Assembly (NCBI GenBank): GCA_030247885.1
Contig: JAPDRO010000010.1
Location: forward strand, 744,001 to 808,000
Origin: Taxawa tesnikishii (nom. ined.)
Taxonomy: Eukaryota; Ascomycota; Dothideomycetes; Dothideales
Reading direction: 5' to 3'
Length of the DNA stretch: 64,000 nt
Positions 11,236 through 21,603 of the stretch are shown here, piece after piece. The position numbers were made by a program, and so were the translations under genes. The notes below the pieces were generated by a model, which saw nothing but the letters and a program-made list of their open reading frames with translations, was not told where the DNA came from and searched no databases. Position 1 is the first letter of the stretch, and the number at the start of each line of letters is the position of its first letter.

Positions 11236-11999
11236 GTGACAGTGTTCTGATGGGTCACTAATCGCTCAGAGCAAGTGAACGAAGGTGTCTGTGCCAACAT
11301 CGGTCTCATCTGGCATGGCTACTCAACACATCTCTGCAAGAACGTCATTCAGACGTTTCTGTTAGGAGGGTCGGTCTCAAAGCCTCCTCCAGGAGGGTGC
11401 ATGCAAGACTTAATGGGAGGACGCGTGCATAACTTTACGCATGCAAATGAAAACATGAAGCAAGACAAACCACAGGAAGTCTTTCTGAGAGGACTCTGCC
11501 CTACCGCTACGCAGCGGACGCGGGAACGGAAGAGAACGGGAGCGATAATCACAGCCGATTACGTGGTTAGAGCGTAGTTGTGAAGATCGGTTAATGCAGG
11601 AGTAGCTCAGGAGAAAAGTCGAAGCATGTGACAAAAGTGACGTTGGATCGCTGCTGGTATGATCATACCCTCACTACAAAGGTCACCGACAGGCTTATCG
11701 ATGATGTTATGTAAAAGCTTCGTGGATGGTGAGGATTGCTCCCCTTCAGATAGCTGCACATTATTCTCCACCCGAACATTACGACTACGATTGTTGGGTG
11801 CTTGCATCCATGAGTGAAACAGCGTGTGCCTTCATGTTAGCATAGACGAGAGGTTCCTGCAACCGACGGGCCGAGCCGCAGGCCCTTATCGATCGACGCC
11901 ACTTGCACATACCTTTGAACACTGCCTACTTCTGCTCTTCCAGCTACCATTCTTCTCCTTTTCACCCTTCTTACCGCCATTCCTGCGCATGCTTGTGAC
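11236..11999. other. No recognisable gene; possible leader of next gene
   Basis: No family motif or conserved frame is seen. A pyrimidine-rich stretch at 11,925-11,985 immediately precedes the ATG at 12000 and could be the promoter/5' leader of that gene. Confidence 0.3.
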
Positions 12000-12644
12000 A
12001 TGGCTACGGCGACCGTCGCTATACATGCGCAGGCCTGCGTCTTGAGATCGCACGATCACAAGACTGTCCTGCTCTACGGCCTCGGTTCAGCGCCACTTTT
12101 GAGCTTCATCGAGCGATGCGCTCCGGCTTCGGATTCTAATGGAGACGGTCAGCCTCTAAAGCGTAGACGCATCGACTCGGAAGTGGGCGGCTCTCATGCT
12201 GTTCGTCCTAGCAAGATTCCTGTAGCCAAGATCGCTCTCAATCTGGATTTCGATGATGACTCCCAGCAAGACATTGTTCAGAACCGCTCGACTGCCGCTG
12301 CCTCGCAAGCTGTGGACGTACGCATTCACATTCACGGATCTCACAGCTTCGGGCTTTCCAGACAGGAATCTCAGCGCAAATGCTCACACGTGGAATTCCA
12401 GACGACCTCCGAATTGCCGGAATCGGTACTCGACGATCCAAGCAATATCAGTACACTGCAGAAACGGGCTGAGAAGAGCGACAACAAGCTATCGGCGCAA
12501 CCCGTTTGTCAGTTGAAGTCGCTCGCCACTCGTGATGGAGTCTCAATTGGGCTAGAATGTGCTATCTTGTTGCACGACGGCGAATGCGCTTTTGGAGCTC
12601 TAGGCACACGAGCTGGCGCATATATGGCCGTTCTCTCAAGGTAG
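12000..12644 (+). CDS. Hypothetical protein, 214 aa
   Basis: An open frame runs from ATG at 12000 to TAG at 12642-12644. It contains a basic PLKRRRID cluster near residue 53, which could be a nuclear signal. A VAKIALNLDFDDDS segment near residue 75 and a VDVRIHIHGSHSFGLS segment near residue 106 look like ordered beta-strands. The pyrimidine-rich leader before the ATG supports a fungal promoter. It resembles the N-terminal part of a larger nuclear protein, but nothing downstream continues it, so it may be truncated. I do not recognise the family. Confidence 0.4.
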   Translation: MATATVAIHAQACVLRSHDHKTVLLYGLGSAPLLSFIERCAPASDSNGDGQPLKRRRIDSEVGGSHAVRPSKIPVAKIALNLDFDDDSQQDIVQNRSTAAASQAVDVRIHIHGSHSFGLSRQESQRKCSHVEFQTTSELPESVLDDPSNISTLQKRAEKSDNKLSAQPVCQLKSLATRDGVSIGLECAILLHDGECAFGALGTRAGAYMAVLSR

Positions 12645-13429
12645 TTTCCATCGCCGGCGCCCGAAATCCCTCGGCCGTAGTCGCCTAAGGAATTCTATGA
12701 CAGTGTCCATTACACGCCCTAATGCATGATTCTTGTAGGAAACCCAGTGTGAATGCGCTCGATTAGGCTCAGTACCTACTACTTTCGAATACGCCAATGG
12801 TGAGAATGCACAGCGGAAATGAGGCGTTCCAAAACTTCGGTCAATCGCGTAAACAGCGCGAGATCTCTCGTCCCTGCAGTGGCAGAAACATCATGTCCTG
12901 CTAAATCCTCTTCTCCGTACTTCATTTGATAGCAAATCGCCGCACCCTCGTCGTGAACGACTCTGCTGCTGGCATAGCCGGCGCATGCCTTGCGTTCTGA
13001 AAGCAGACTATGTAACGCGATGCTGCTCAAGCTTCTGTGTTGTTCCTGCCATCGAACTGTGTTTCCCTGGTCTTCCAGTTTTCTTGCGTCCGATCTATGC
13101 CCATATGCAGACCATTGCTCAAATCCCGCTTTCAGACGGTCATAGCGGATTTCTCTTTGATCAAGCGAAGGGCATCGTAATAACGTAAAAGACTATGGCT
13201 TGGTTTTGGTTTCCCGGCTATTGTTGTCTGAGCGCGGGTTGAAGTTAGTGCGCGGCAAGGTTGTCTACAAGGAAGGCGCGGCAGCTGCTATATGTTAGGT
13301 AATGCAGCTGGCGGTGATAGTGCGGATGAAGATGCAGGTAGCGACAAGATCCGGATTCCTACATCCCTGCGGCTTTTCGGCCAACGTGTCCGACGGGGTA
13401 GTAGAACACCCCGGAACTTCAATTGCTAT
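12645..13429. other. No recognisable gene
   Basis: An 83-codon minus frame (12,779-13,030) and short plus frames are present, none with a recognisable motif. Confidence 0.3.
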
Positions 13430-13486
13430 CTAAACGTCACAATAATTGTGCTATCGGAATCTAAGTCGCTACATATGTTTTGACGG
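13430..13486 (-). mobile_element. Pogo-B transposase C-terminal tail, fragment
   Basis: About 50 bp match the extreme 3' coding end of the intact pogo-B transposase (the SDSDSDCIIVA region near 44,835-44,880), read on the minus strand. It abuts the nuclease-like fragment that follows. Confidence 0.5.
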
Positions 13487-13778
13487 CTTGGCCCAGGTCG
13501 GCATGTGGTCGGTAGCATGCTTCACGCGTTTGTGTCTCCTGTGTCAAGCTTGACGCCAGTGCGCCCCAGTGCTTGAGCATGAGGACAACATGATCAGCCA
13601 TCCTCTTATCATTGCCACTTCGAAGGAATGGAAGTTGCACGTTGCAGTGGATTGTAAGAGTCGAATTGAGATATTAGGTGAGATCAGTCTAGGACACATA
13701 AAGAGTAGGCTTGTATTGTACAAGTTGTTTAGCTTGAGAGCGCTAGCGCGGTGGGCCGATGGGACTTTGAGAGCGTAG
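13487..13778 (+). pseudogene. PD-(D/E)XK nuclease-like C-terminal fragment
   Basis: The plus frame encodes AQVGMWSVACFTRL and then SHPLIIATSKEWKLHVAVDC, and ends RALARWADGTLRA-stop. These match the C-terminal half of the fungal PD-(D/E)XK-like family (AQLGVWSSVYFARL and DEWKLHIAVDC in the paralogue at 28.4 kb). A stop and a frame change lie near 13,545. The catalytic half is missing. It begins directly at a pogo-B fragment, so the truncation may be insertion- or deletion-related. Confidence 0.65.
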
Positions 13779-14395
13779 TTTGAGGAGGAAGTGCTTGCGA
13801 TACAAGGAAACGCGTCCTGACCGGTTCGGTTCGCAGAGGGATTATGGTAGCTCTTATCTTCTCTAAGGCCCGTAGCGTCAGGAGCTAATCGATGGTTCGT
13901 TCAATCAGACTAAAGGTAATCCACGCAATTGCATCGAAGGTTTCCGCCAGAATTCTGCTGCTCGGTTACCATCGGCTAGCCCGCCATATCCTCTTATGAC
14001 CCCTAAACCCAACCCCAACCTCAACACCCCCAAATCATCGTCGCAATTTCCGCCAGAGCGCCCTCTTGACGGCTGCAGCTGATCACGCCCCGCTGTCCGG
14101 TATCCAGAAGATCGCCTCATCCCATACTTGAGAGTCACTTAGAGGCCTGGATGCCGTTCTGGCAGGCACAATGGAAGCAGCAATGACCTCCCTGACACAT
14201 CATCGGCTGAGGTACCTGGTTGGCAGAAAAGAAAACGTGCGCATTGCGCTTGCGGCCTCACTGCGTCAGCAGGAGCTAGAGTTGACGTTCGCAAAGGGAG
14301 GTCCATTGCCAAGGCTTACTACATGCGCGCAGTACAGCGAATAGTCGATCACCGGTCGCCGTCACTACATTGTTCCGAATCTGGTGTATTCACCG
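13779..14395. other. No recognisable gene
   Basis: No conserved frame is found. The last part may belong to the broken gene that follows, whose start I cannot place. Confidence 0.3.
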
Positions 14396-15735
14396 AGCGA
14401 AGAGATCAAGACCCGAACCGCATTCCCGCTGCTTCTCCGAAAGATGGCTGAAGCTCCGCGAACGCGCATCCTACAAGCACCTCATCGCCGTCCACCTCCC
14501 TCTCCTATCTCAGCGTTATCTGTGAGGCGCTACAAGCAAACCCAGATGGATTTCGGACAAACGAGATACTGTCGTAGGTGGAAAAGCACCGTCTTAGTGA
14601 TATCGTTGGTCGCGACAGTAGCAAAATAAAGAGTGGAATATCTGCGACACTAAGCACGTATGCTAAAGGGACCAAAGCGAGGTTTGTGGGACGGGGTCAA
14701 GGAAAAGGCAGAGAGGGCCAAGGCTATCTGTGGACTCTTGCCAGTGTTGAAGCAAACCCGTTGCATCGAACCTACCAACCACCGGAAAGTGGTGCTGAAG
14801 GAAGAGCTTCCGACGCGCTTGCGAACACTTCCGGTGCCGGTCTGGAAAAGGACAGGCCATCGCAGCCCACTGCTGCCGCCCCCAACAGCTATGTAAGCGC
14901 GGAGGCGACTGCAACTCCAGCAAGACGCGACGGAACTCCACAAGAGGAGAACACAGACTGTGTATATGCAAGAGCGGATAACATTACATCGGAGAGGCTA
15001 GCTCAAGATTCCCCAACTGCCGTTACCAATGGCGCCCTTTCATCACCACAAGGCCGCAGTGGCACTGGTAAGGAGCTCGATACAGGGGACAACAATCGTG
15101 GAGCGTGTGAGGTAACGCAGAGGGTGGAGAGAAGGCTGGGCGCCTGTTGGGCTCGGCGACGGCAGCGACGGGTGGGTCAGGTGTTGGAACACCAACCGAG
15201 TGTTCACCGCTTCAAGAGCCTGCACTGTCCGTGTCTCCGAATGAGGTTATTCCAGACCGGAAGAGAAGTAGCGCTTTGTCAGCATCGAACGAGCGGACGC
15301 CGTTTTCCAGTCCAAAGAACGCTGACCTGGACGACCCCACGACACAGGAACTGATCATGATAGGCAGGAAAGTCAGAGAGTATCAGCGACATTGGCGTGC
15401 ACTTCGTCTTGCAGAGGAGGAGCTCGGGCAGTGTTCGTCTGACGTCAGGGAGGCAGAAACAGGTCTTGCATCACAGACCAAGCGCATGGAAGAAGCCATA
15501 AGCGCATAGATCGAGAGTTTACAACGGGAGCAGAAGGATGTGCAACAGAGGGTGCAAGATCTCAATCATTATGTGGAAGAGAGAAAGCTCAAGTTGGAGG
15601 AGGTAGAGCAGAGTCAGGGCTACCATCTCGAACAAACACGTCAGATTGAGGGAGATCTTGGACTCTTGCGAGACACATAAGTCCAGTTGAACCTTGTAAC
15701 GAGGAAAAAATGGAAGAAGAGTGGAACGGCAGGAT
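14396..15735 (+). pseudogene. Winged-helix-like / coiled-coil protein remnant
   Basis: A plus frame reads SLSYLSVICEALQANPDGFR near 14,500, TNEILS, a TAG at 14575-14577, then VEKHRLSDIVGRDSSKIKSG and RGQGKGREGQGYLWTLA. The layout resembles a small winged-helix DNA-binding domain. A Ser/Thr/Pro-rich linker follows. After a frame change near 15,150, a Glu/Gln-rich coiled coil runs to about 15,680 (VREYQRHWRALRLAEEELGQ, later LQREQKDVQQRVQDLNHYVE), with a second TAG at 15507-15509. Both TAGs lie where Gln would suit. I do not recognise a named family. Two stops and one shift make a working product unlikely without recoding. Confidence 0.45.
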
Positions 15736-16495
15736 ATTACGACCGCATCTGTTGCGGTCAAACCGCTTTGGTTGCTCGATCACTTGCGCCATCTCTCCCT
15801 TGTCCACGTTGATCTGAGCTGTCACTGAATCATCGATCCGAGGGTATATCGTCAGTCGTCACGCTTGACTTGGTCCGGGAATCCGTTCCAGACTAGTGCA
15901 TGCCTGACCGGTAACCCCGAACAGTTTGCTGCTCCTCTTCTAGTACAATAGCGGGCAAGTCGGAAAGTGTAGATGATAGTCGATAGAGCTTTGCGCCTGG
16001 TAAGGTACCATCTTTCCGTAAACAGGGCCTTTCACATACGATGGCTGGACCCTCGCCTCGATGATTGGTAGAAACCATCGAGTCGTTAGGGTGCTCGATG
16101 TCCTTGACTTGAGCAAATATCAATGGGCTGCGAAAGGAAGTTTCCATGTGATCAATTATATAACGTGCGACCGCGCGGGGTGTTCATTAAGGGAGCGGTG
16201 GCGAAGCTCGCTTAACTGGCCAGACTCTCTTCTAAGTCAACGTGCATGATATCCACGAGGAGCTTGTAGATGACTGTGACGACAGCGCCGGCTCGGCGAA
16301 GCCAGGCAGGATGCGCGTCGGTCAGGCCAGATTCAGGAAGATGGGGAAAGTGTCAGATACGTCTGCGATGTGGGCTGAGTAAAGTCAAACGTCAAGGGTA
16401 TTAGTCAATGTACACGAAGCAGCGAGTTGGAAGCAAGTCGGAAGTAAACAAGAATGGATAACTACAATCGAGTGTGTAAGTGCTACTTAGGTTGT
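15736..16495. other. No recognisable gene
   Basis: Small open frames only, without motifs. Confidence 0.3.
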
Positions 16496-16860
16496 TGTGC
16501 CTCCCTTGATTATCTTCAAGGCCAAGCACACTAACACCACATAGACACCTACGCACATACGACGGAACCGGAGGTTCTCGACAAGCAGCAGCGGCTGGAC
16601 GTCCGATAGCCGCGGCTACGAGTGGCTAACCACTGTTTTCGAGCCTTTAACGAAGCCGGAGGACCCTGCAGGCCGGAGAGTCGTGATCATGGACGGCCAC
16701 AGCAGCCATATTACTGGCAATGTAATTGCATTCTGTATGCGCGAAGAACTTGAGAACGTATCTAGCAACTCAGATTCTGATTGTATCATTGTTGCAATGC
16801 GTAGATAATTAATGAAGTCGAAAGGGTGGAGATTTGGTGTTTCACTACCACTACCCCGCG
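16496..16860 (+). mobile_element. Pogo-B fragment with internal deletion
   Basis: A plus-strand homologue of the pogo-B catalytic core: PLIIFKAKHTNT near 16,505, RRFSTSSSGWTSDSRGYEWL near 16,570 and RRVVIMDGHSSHITG near 16,680. It then jumps directly to the C-terminal tail (ENVSSNSDSDCIIVA) and a decayed terminus near 16,850. A TAG at 16543-16545 replaces a Trp. About 700 bp of the transposase middle is missing at the join near 16,745. Confidence 0.8.
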
Positions 16861-17640
16861 GATTACGTGGTAATAGTAGAACAGTAGGTCAACATGATGT
16901 AGGATCAATCTCTTCGCCCTCGATCCACTCGAGAAATTGTTTCCAGTCTTATCGCATTCAAAAGACCTAAAAGCCCTTCCTACCACCATGGTCCTGCATT
17001 CCAATTACTACATCCGGGGCTTCAGGAAACTCCTCCTTAGCCCTCTTTGTACTGTTTCTACTGTCGGCTTCCGTGGTAGCTGATCCACCCTCGGAACGCG
17101 CCCTTGCCCTAGATGGACAATGAGGAAAGAAGCAAAGATGATGCAGGCAGAAGTATGCTCACTCCTGGCCCTTAGAGGTCTCTGCGCTTAAGGAGTCTAA
17201 TTTGTCCGTCTTGTCTGTAGCATGCTTGTCGTCGGGAAACCCATCCGTTGAAACGCTATCGTCTGTACTGAGCTTACCGCCGCTACTTCGGCGCTTGACT
17301 GTAGATGCGAATGTTCGGGTCAACGGCGAAGCTGAATAGCATTGTCGCAAAGAGGAAAGTCTTACGATCCGATAAAGGAAAGGTAAGGACATTTTAGCAG
17401 TAGTTGTTAGGTCAGATAAATTGCTAAGGGAAATAAAGAGAACGAAGTACTACTCAAGAGCAGAACTCAACCCTAATATAAAACTCGAAGTGCGTGCACG
17501 AATGTCACTACTATGACCACATATATGTGAAGACCTCTCATGCGTCACCACAGATATGCCAAGACCTCGAATCGTAACGATTACCTCGAAACATATGCAA
17601 GGTCGTATACATCGAGGAGTTTTGCATTCTGTTTTCTATA
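16861..17640. other. No recognisable gene
   Basis: A 77-codon minus frame (17,159-17,392) with a Ser/Lys/Asp-rich sequence is present but matches nothing known to me. Confidence 0.3.
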
Positions 17641-18295
17641 AGAAGTCTGCGGTTGAATGTGTCGTTAAACTATAGGGTTGCCGTTACAACGATCAAGCCA
17701 TTTCTCGCCGATAGGTCGAGGAGATAGCGTTGGTTTCTTCGACAGCTGCACGCGTCCGCGTTGGATTTCCTCCGCCATTTGTACGACTAACGTAGGCAAA
17801 GCAGGATAGCCGGTGCGTGTAAGACGTGTAATCCATCGGACTAATGTCTTCTCTTCCGCGTTCGAAAGGATTTGATCTGTTTCATGCGCTATAGCGCGCG
17901 AAGTTCGTCCGGCCATGCGATGGTATAACGTAAACCGTGGGGTAGTTGGTCAGGTGGGGATGTTGGTCAGTTAACGCAGTTAGGCAGTTCTAAGCGTACT
18001 AAGCCTTGTTGGCTAGCTTATCTCGTCCAACCTTGACTCCATCGAGGCTACTGACCAACTACCCCACCTGACCAACTACCCCACGGTTTACGTTATAGTA
18101 GCAGGAGGGATATTAAATGCGCGGGCAGCGTCCCGAACTGATCTATGGTCTTTGCTTTGTAGGCAGAAATACAGTTCTAGATATCAGCTTCGGTATAGAC
18201 TTGCTTATCTAGTGTAGAAGCATTCATTGTTAGTAGTAGTAGGGTTAGAAGTCGAAAAGACGAGTTTCAGTGTCTCGCTTCCCCGCGGTTTACGT
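17641..18295 (-). mobile_element. Pogo-B 5' fragment, split by a MITE
   Basis: The minus strand encodes the pogo-B N-terminal HTH region (MAGRTSRAIAHETDQILSNA, TLVRWITRLTRTGY, GEKWLDRC) from 17,916 down to 17,665. Beyond the insert at 17,926-18,095, the 5' leader and the terminal repeat (ending CCCCGCGGTTTACGT at 18295, then TA) are preserved. The catalytic core is absent. Confidence 0.8.
17926..18095. mobile_element. 170-bp MITE in a pogo-B copy
   Basis: Long inverted repeats run inward from both ends: TAACGTAAACCGTGGGGTAG from 17926, with the exact complement up to 18095. TA lies on each side (17924-17925 and 18096-18097). The first bases match the pogo-B terminal repeat (ACGTAAACCGCGGGG). 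A pogo-B-type transposase probably mobilises it. It carries no ORF. Confidence 0.85.
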
Positions 18296-18683
18296 TAATT
18301 GTAGTTCCGCCGAAGAGCCCGCGGGCCAATGGGAAGGCTCGCCGAGCGGAGCTGCATATTCCATGGATCTGGATGGATCTAGATGGATTCAGGGTCCAGT
18401 TCGGTGGAACTATTCGCTTCTTACGGTTCCCTTCGATCCATGCCAAGACCATGGAACTAAAACTCAGATCGATCGATTGCCAATCCTAGAGAAAAGAGGA
18501 CTGATTCTTAAGTGAAACGCACGACCTAGACAACGCCAGTAGACACCTAGCTAAGAGCTGTTTGCTCATGCGTGTGTATGCCTGAAGTCGTATATCGAGT
18601 ATCATCATGCAAAAACTTTAACGCGGAGGTGAGATTGCGCATGCAATCATAATCCCGTCCTGAAGCCATGGATTGTGGTTGCT
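18296..18683. other. Short intergenic stretch, 3' flank of trehalose gene
   Basis: A small direct repeat (GATCTGGATGGATCTAGATG near 18,365) lies here. No gene is seen. Confidence 0.3.
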
Positions 18684-21603
18684 TCACGCGGCGTCGATGG
18701 CAGACTTCCTTCCGCTGAAGTAGTCTGGCGAGTTTGTGGCATCGTCCGCAGATGCTCTCGCGAGTTTCTGTAACGTGGTAATAAGTCCTAAAGGGGATTA
18801 ACGATCAGTAGGTGTTGTTATGAAAGCAAACGAAGAGCCAACTCACCAGTTGTGCCCTGCGTCAGTGTTGTCTGGGCCTCTGTGTTTCTCTTTCCCACGC
18901 TCACAGTGCTCACGTTGTTGAACAGGCCAGTGCGGCCCTTCTCGTTAGCCCAACGGAAGATGACCTCGTCCTCACGGTCGTCGCCAGCAACAAAGACCCA
19001 ATCTGGCATCTTCATGCCCGTGCTCTCGACGTTCCTCTCGCGCAGACGGTCGAATATGTGAGTGGCTGCAGAGCCCTTGCTCCAATCCATAGGCTCAATG
19101 AGCAAGGCATACTCGACGGGGACCGCATGTACACGGTACATTTCGCACGAGTCGTTGATGTGATTGGCACAGTCACCGGCCTGAGCACGCGCCAGTTCCA
19201 CATCTGGGCTCTTTTCGTAATGCAGCACGAGCGAACAGTGACGCTCCTCGACCCAAGAATGTTCAATGCGATCTGCGTAGTACTGCAGCACGCCTCTGAC
19301 CTCGTGCTTCCACTTATCCTGCTTTTCGAGGTCGAGGAAAGCGATCCAGTCGGTCTCGGGCGCGCCGTATTCACGCAGGAAGCAACCGTTCTCGGCGATC
19401 AAACCGATGGATGGGACCTGGTGAAAGAGTCGTTGAACCTCTTCTGGCTTACGAGCAGACATAACGTAGACCATGTTCTTCCGATCCGAGAGGACGTCAT
19501 TGAGTGTGTCGAGGATCCGTTGGGGAGAAGTGAGCACAACGTTGGAGTCAGGACCGTACGAGGTGAGAGTACCTTCGTAATCCAGGATAAACAATCTGCG
19601 TTCCGCAACCTTGTACTTCTCGATCAGGTTGCTTACGTTGAGACGAGGAACCGACATGGTGTTGCGCTTAAACTGTTCGCTGTGCACCTCGTCCAGCCTT
19701 CTTAGAAGACGCTCAGCCCAATAAACGCCGGTCCGGTGGAGGACTAGATCACGGAGTTTGTTGTACCGGCGCTCCTTTTCGTCACCAGACATTTCCAGGG
19801 CGCGCTTGATAGACTCAGCAGTGTTATGATAATCCCAAGGATTCACAGAGACGATGCCTTCTCCGAGGACAGTTGCACTACCTGTGAACTCGCTTAAAAT
19901 GACAGGACCATGCTTTTGTTCTGTGGCCTTTCCATCCTGGCAGATGATGAACTCATGTGGTGTGAGATTCATTCCCTCGCGGAGAGACGTGATCATGAGC
20001 GCGTCGGCGACCGTCAGCAGAGCCAGATACTGTGAGAAAGAGATGTCTTGCTGCAAGAGAACTAACGGTTGATGAGCAAGGGTAGAGTGAACCGAGTTGA
20101 TGCGGGTGTGAATATCTGACACGGTCGCCAGCAGTTCGCTGTATTCAGTCGTGGAAGTAGCCACCTGAAGCAGGACAACGTTATTACGCCACTCCGGATA
20201 CTTGTTCAGAAACAATTCAAAGGCGAGTAGTTTCTGGCGGACTCCACGGATGTGGTCGAGCTTGTCACGAGCAACAATTAGCCGCTTCCCCTTGTATCGC
20301 TCTTGGAGCAAACTGATCCACTCCTGTACATCCGGGTCTTTCCTGGCGAGAGTCATTGCGTTTGGATCGACGCCAATGGGTTGATAGCTGACATCGACGA
20401 AGCGGTCTTCGAGTTGAACGCCCTCGGTAGTCGCTTCGACAATGAGCAGACGAGCGCAGATCTGCAGGAAATGCTGGGCATATTCTCTGGTCTGGAAAGC
20501 GACAAGATTTGCGCCTAGCATGCCTTCGAGCAATTCCTTCCGGGTGGGCAGGCAGCGGAAAACCTCGGAGGATGGAAAGGCAGTATGCAAGAAGAAACCG
20601 ATCTGCGCGTCCGGGAGCTTCTTGCGGACCATGCCCGGCACAAGCAGCAAGTGATAGTCATGCACCCATATAATGTCTCCGCGCTTGTAACTGAAGACGA
20701 TTTTGTCCGCGAAGTCCTGGTTAACTTGCTTATAGAATTTCCAGGAATGATCCTCGTACGCTTTGCTTTTCGGGTGGTCCGGAATCTGGTAGTGGAAAAC
20801 GGGCCACAGAATCATCTTACAGTAATGTGCGTAGTGACCATCCATATCTTTGTCGCTAGGGAAGACAGTAAGCGCTTCATACTCGCCCTCGAGCTTCTCG
20901 TGGATCTCTTTCTTCCTACTGTCCACTAGGGAGTCCGTAGGAAAACCCAGCGTGCCGACCCAATACTTCTCTAGGCCAGCCTCGGTGTTCATAATGGCGC
21001 GGACAGCATTGGTGAGTCCGCCATTCCCCTGAACGGCTGCTTCAACGGTCCATTCCTTGCCCTCGAAGGACGTAGTGGAGTGAGGACTGCTCTGACGGGT
21101 GGACCTGCCTGCAGTCGGTCGTCTCGGCGCGGACGGTCCGGGCGCTTGGGGTTTCACGTAATCAAGGATGTTGCCCGAAGGCAAAGGTCCAGCACGTGAC
21201 CTTGGCTGGTTGAAGAATTGAGCGGCGGCGCCCCAATCTGGCAGGAGTGCATCACTGCGGACCAGTGAACGAGGATCATTAGGTTTGGAGAAGTAGCTTC
21301 CTCGGTTAGGGCCGAATTGGGAGAAGAACTCATCGTGCTTAGACTCGGAAGGCGTCACTGGAGGGGTTGGCCCATCAAACAGACTCGCTTTCTCCTTCAG
21401 ATTCAGGGTGGAGGGCATGTGGCTTATGAGTCTCTTTGGCTCCGGGCGTGCCAGGGCTGCCGGGCGTTCGACCTTTGCTCCATCGTGAAAATTCACAGTG
21501 TATGGGAGGAATCTGGACCAGTCGTTAGAGTACTGAAGCAATTTGGAGCACATATAGACAACGGCTAACAATCGACTTACAAGCTACATACAAATGTCGA
21601 CAT
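18684..21603 (-). CDS. tslA: Trehalose-6-phosphate synthase/phosphatase complex regulatory subunit (Tps3/Tsl1 type)
   Basis: Three exons fit: 21603-21581, 21512-18847 and 18787-18684, with GT-AG introns of 68 and 59 bp (GTAAGT and GTGAGT donors; CTAAC-like branch in the first). The product is 930 aa and starts MSTFVCSLFLPYTVNF, the usual N-terminus of this family. A Ser/Pro-rich linker (about 30-165) precedes the GT20 trehalose-6-phosphate synthase-like domain (about 190-620; WVHDYHLLLVPGMVRKKLP near 290). A HAD phosphatase-like domain follows (from about 650). The HAD signature is DYEGT rather than DxDGT, and the nucleotide-sugar loop reads RDKLDHIRGV, with Lys and Arg where Tps1 has Arg and Lys. 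These changes point to a non-catalytic scaffold subunit of the cytosolic trehalose synthase complex rather than Tps2. No stops are present. It is the most conserved host gene in the window. Confidence 0.88.

Noticed and set aside
18852-20929. Several long open frames antisense to the trehalose gene
   Set aside because: They have no motifs and follow the codon structure of the real gene on the other strand.
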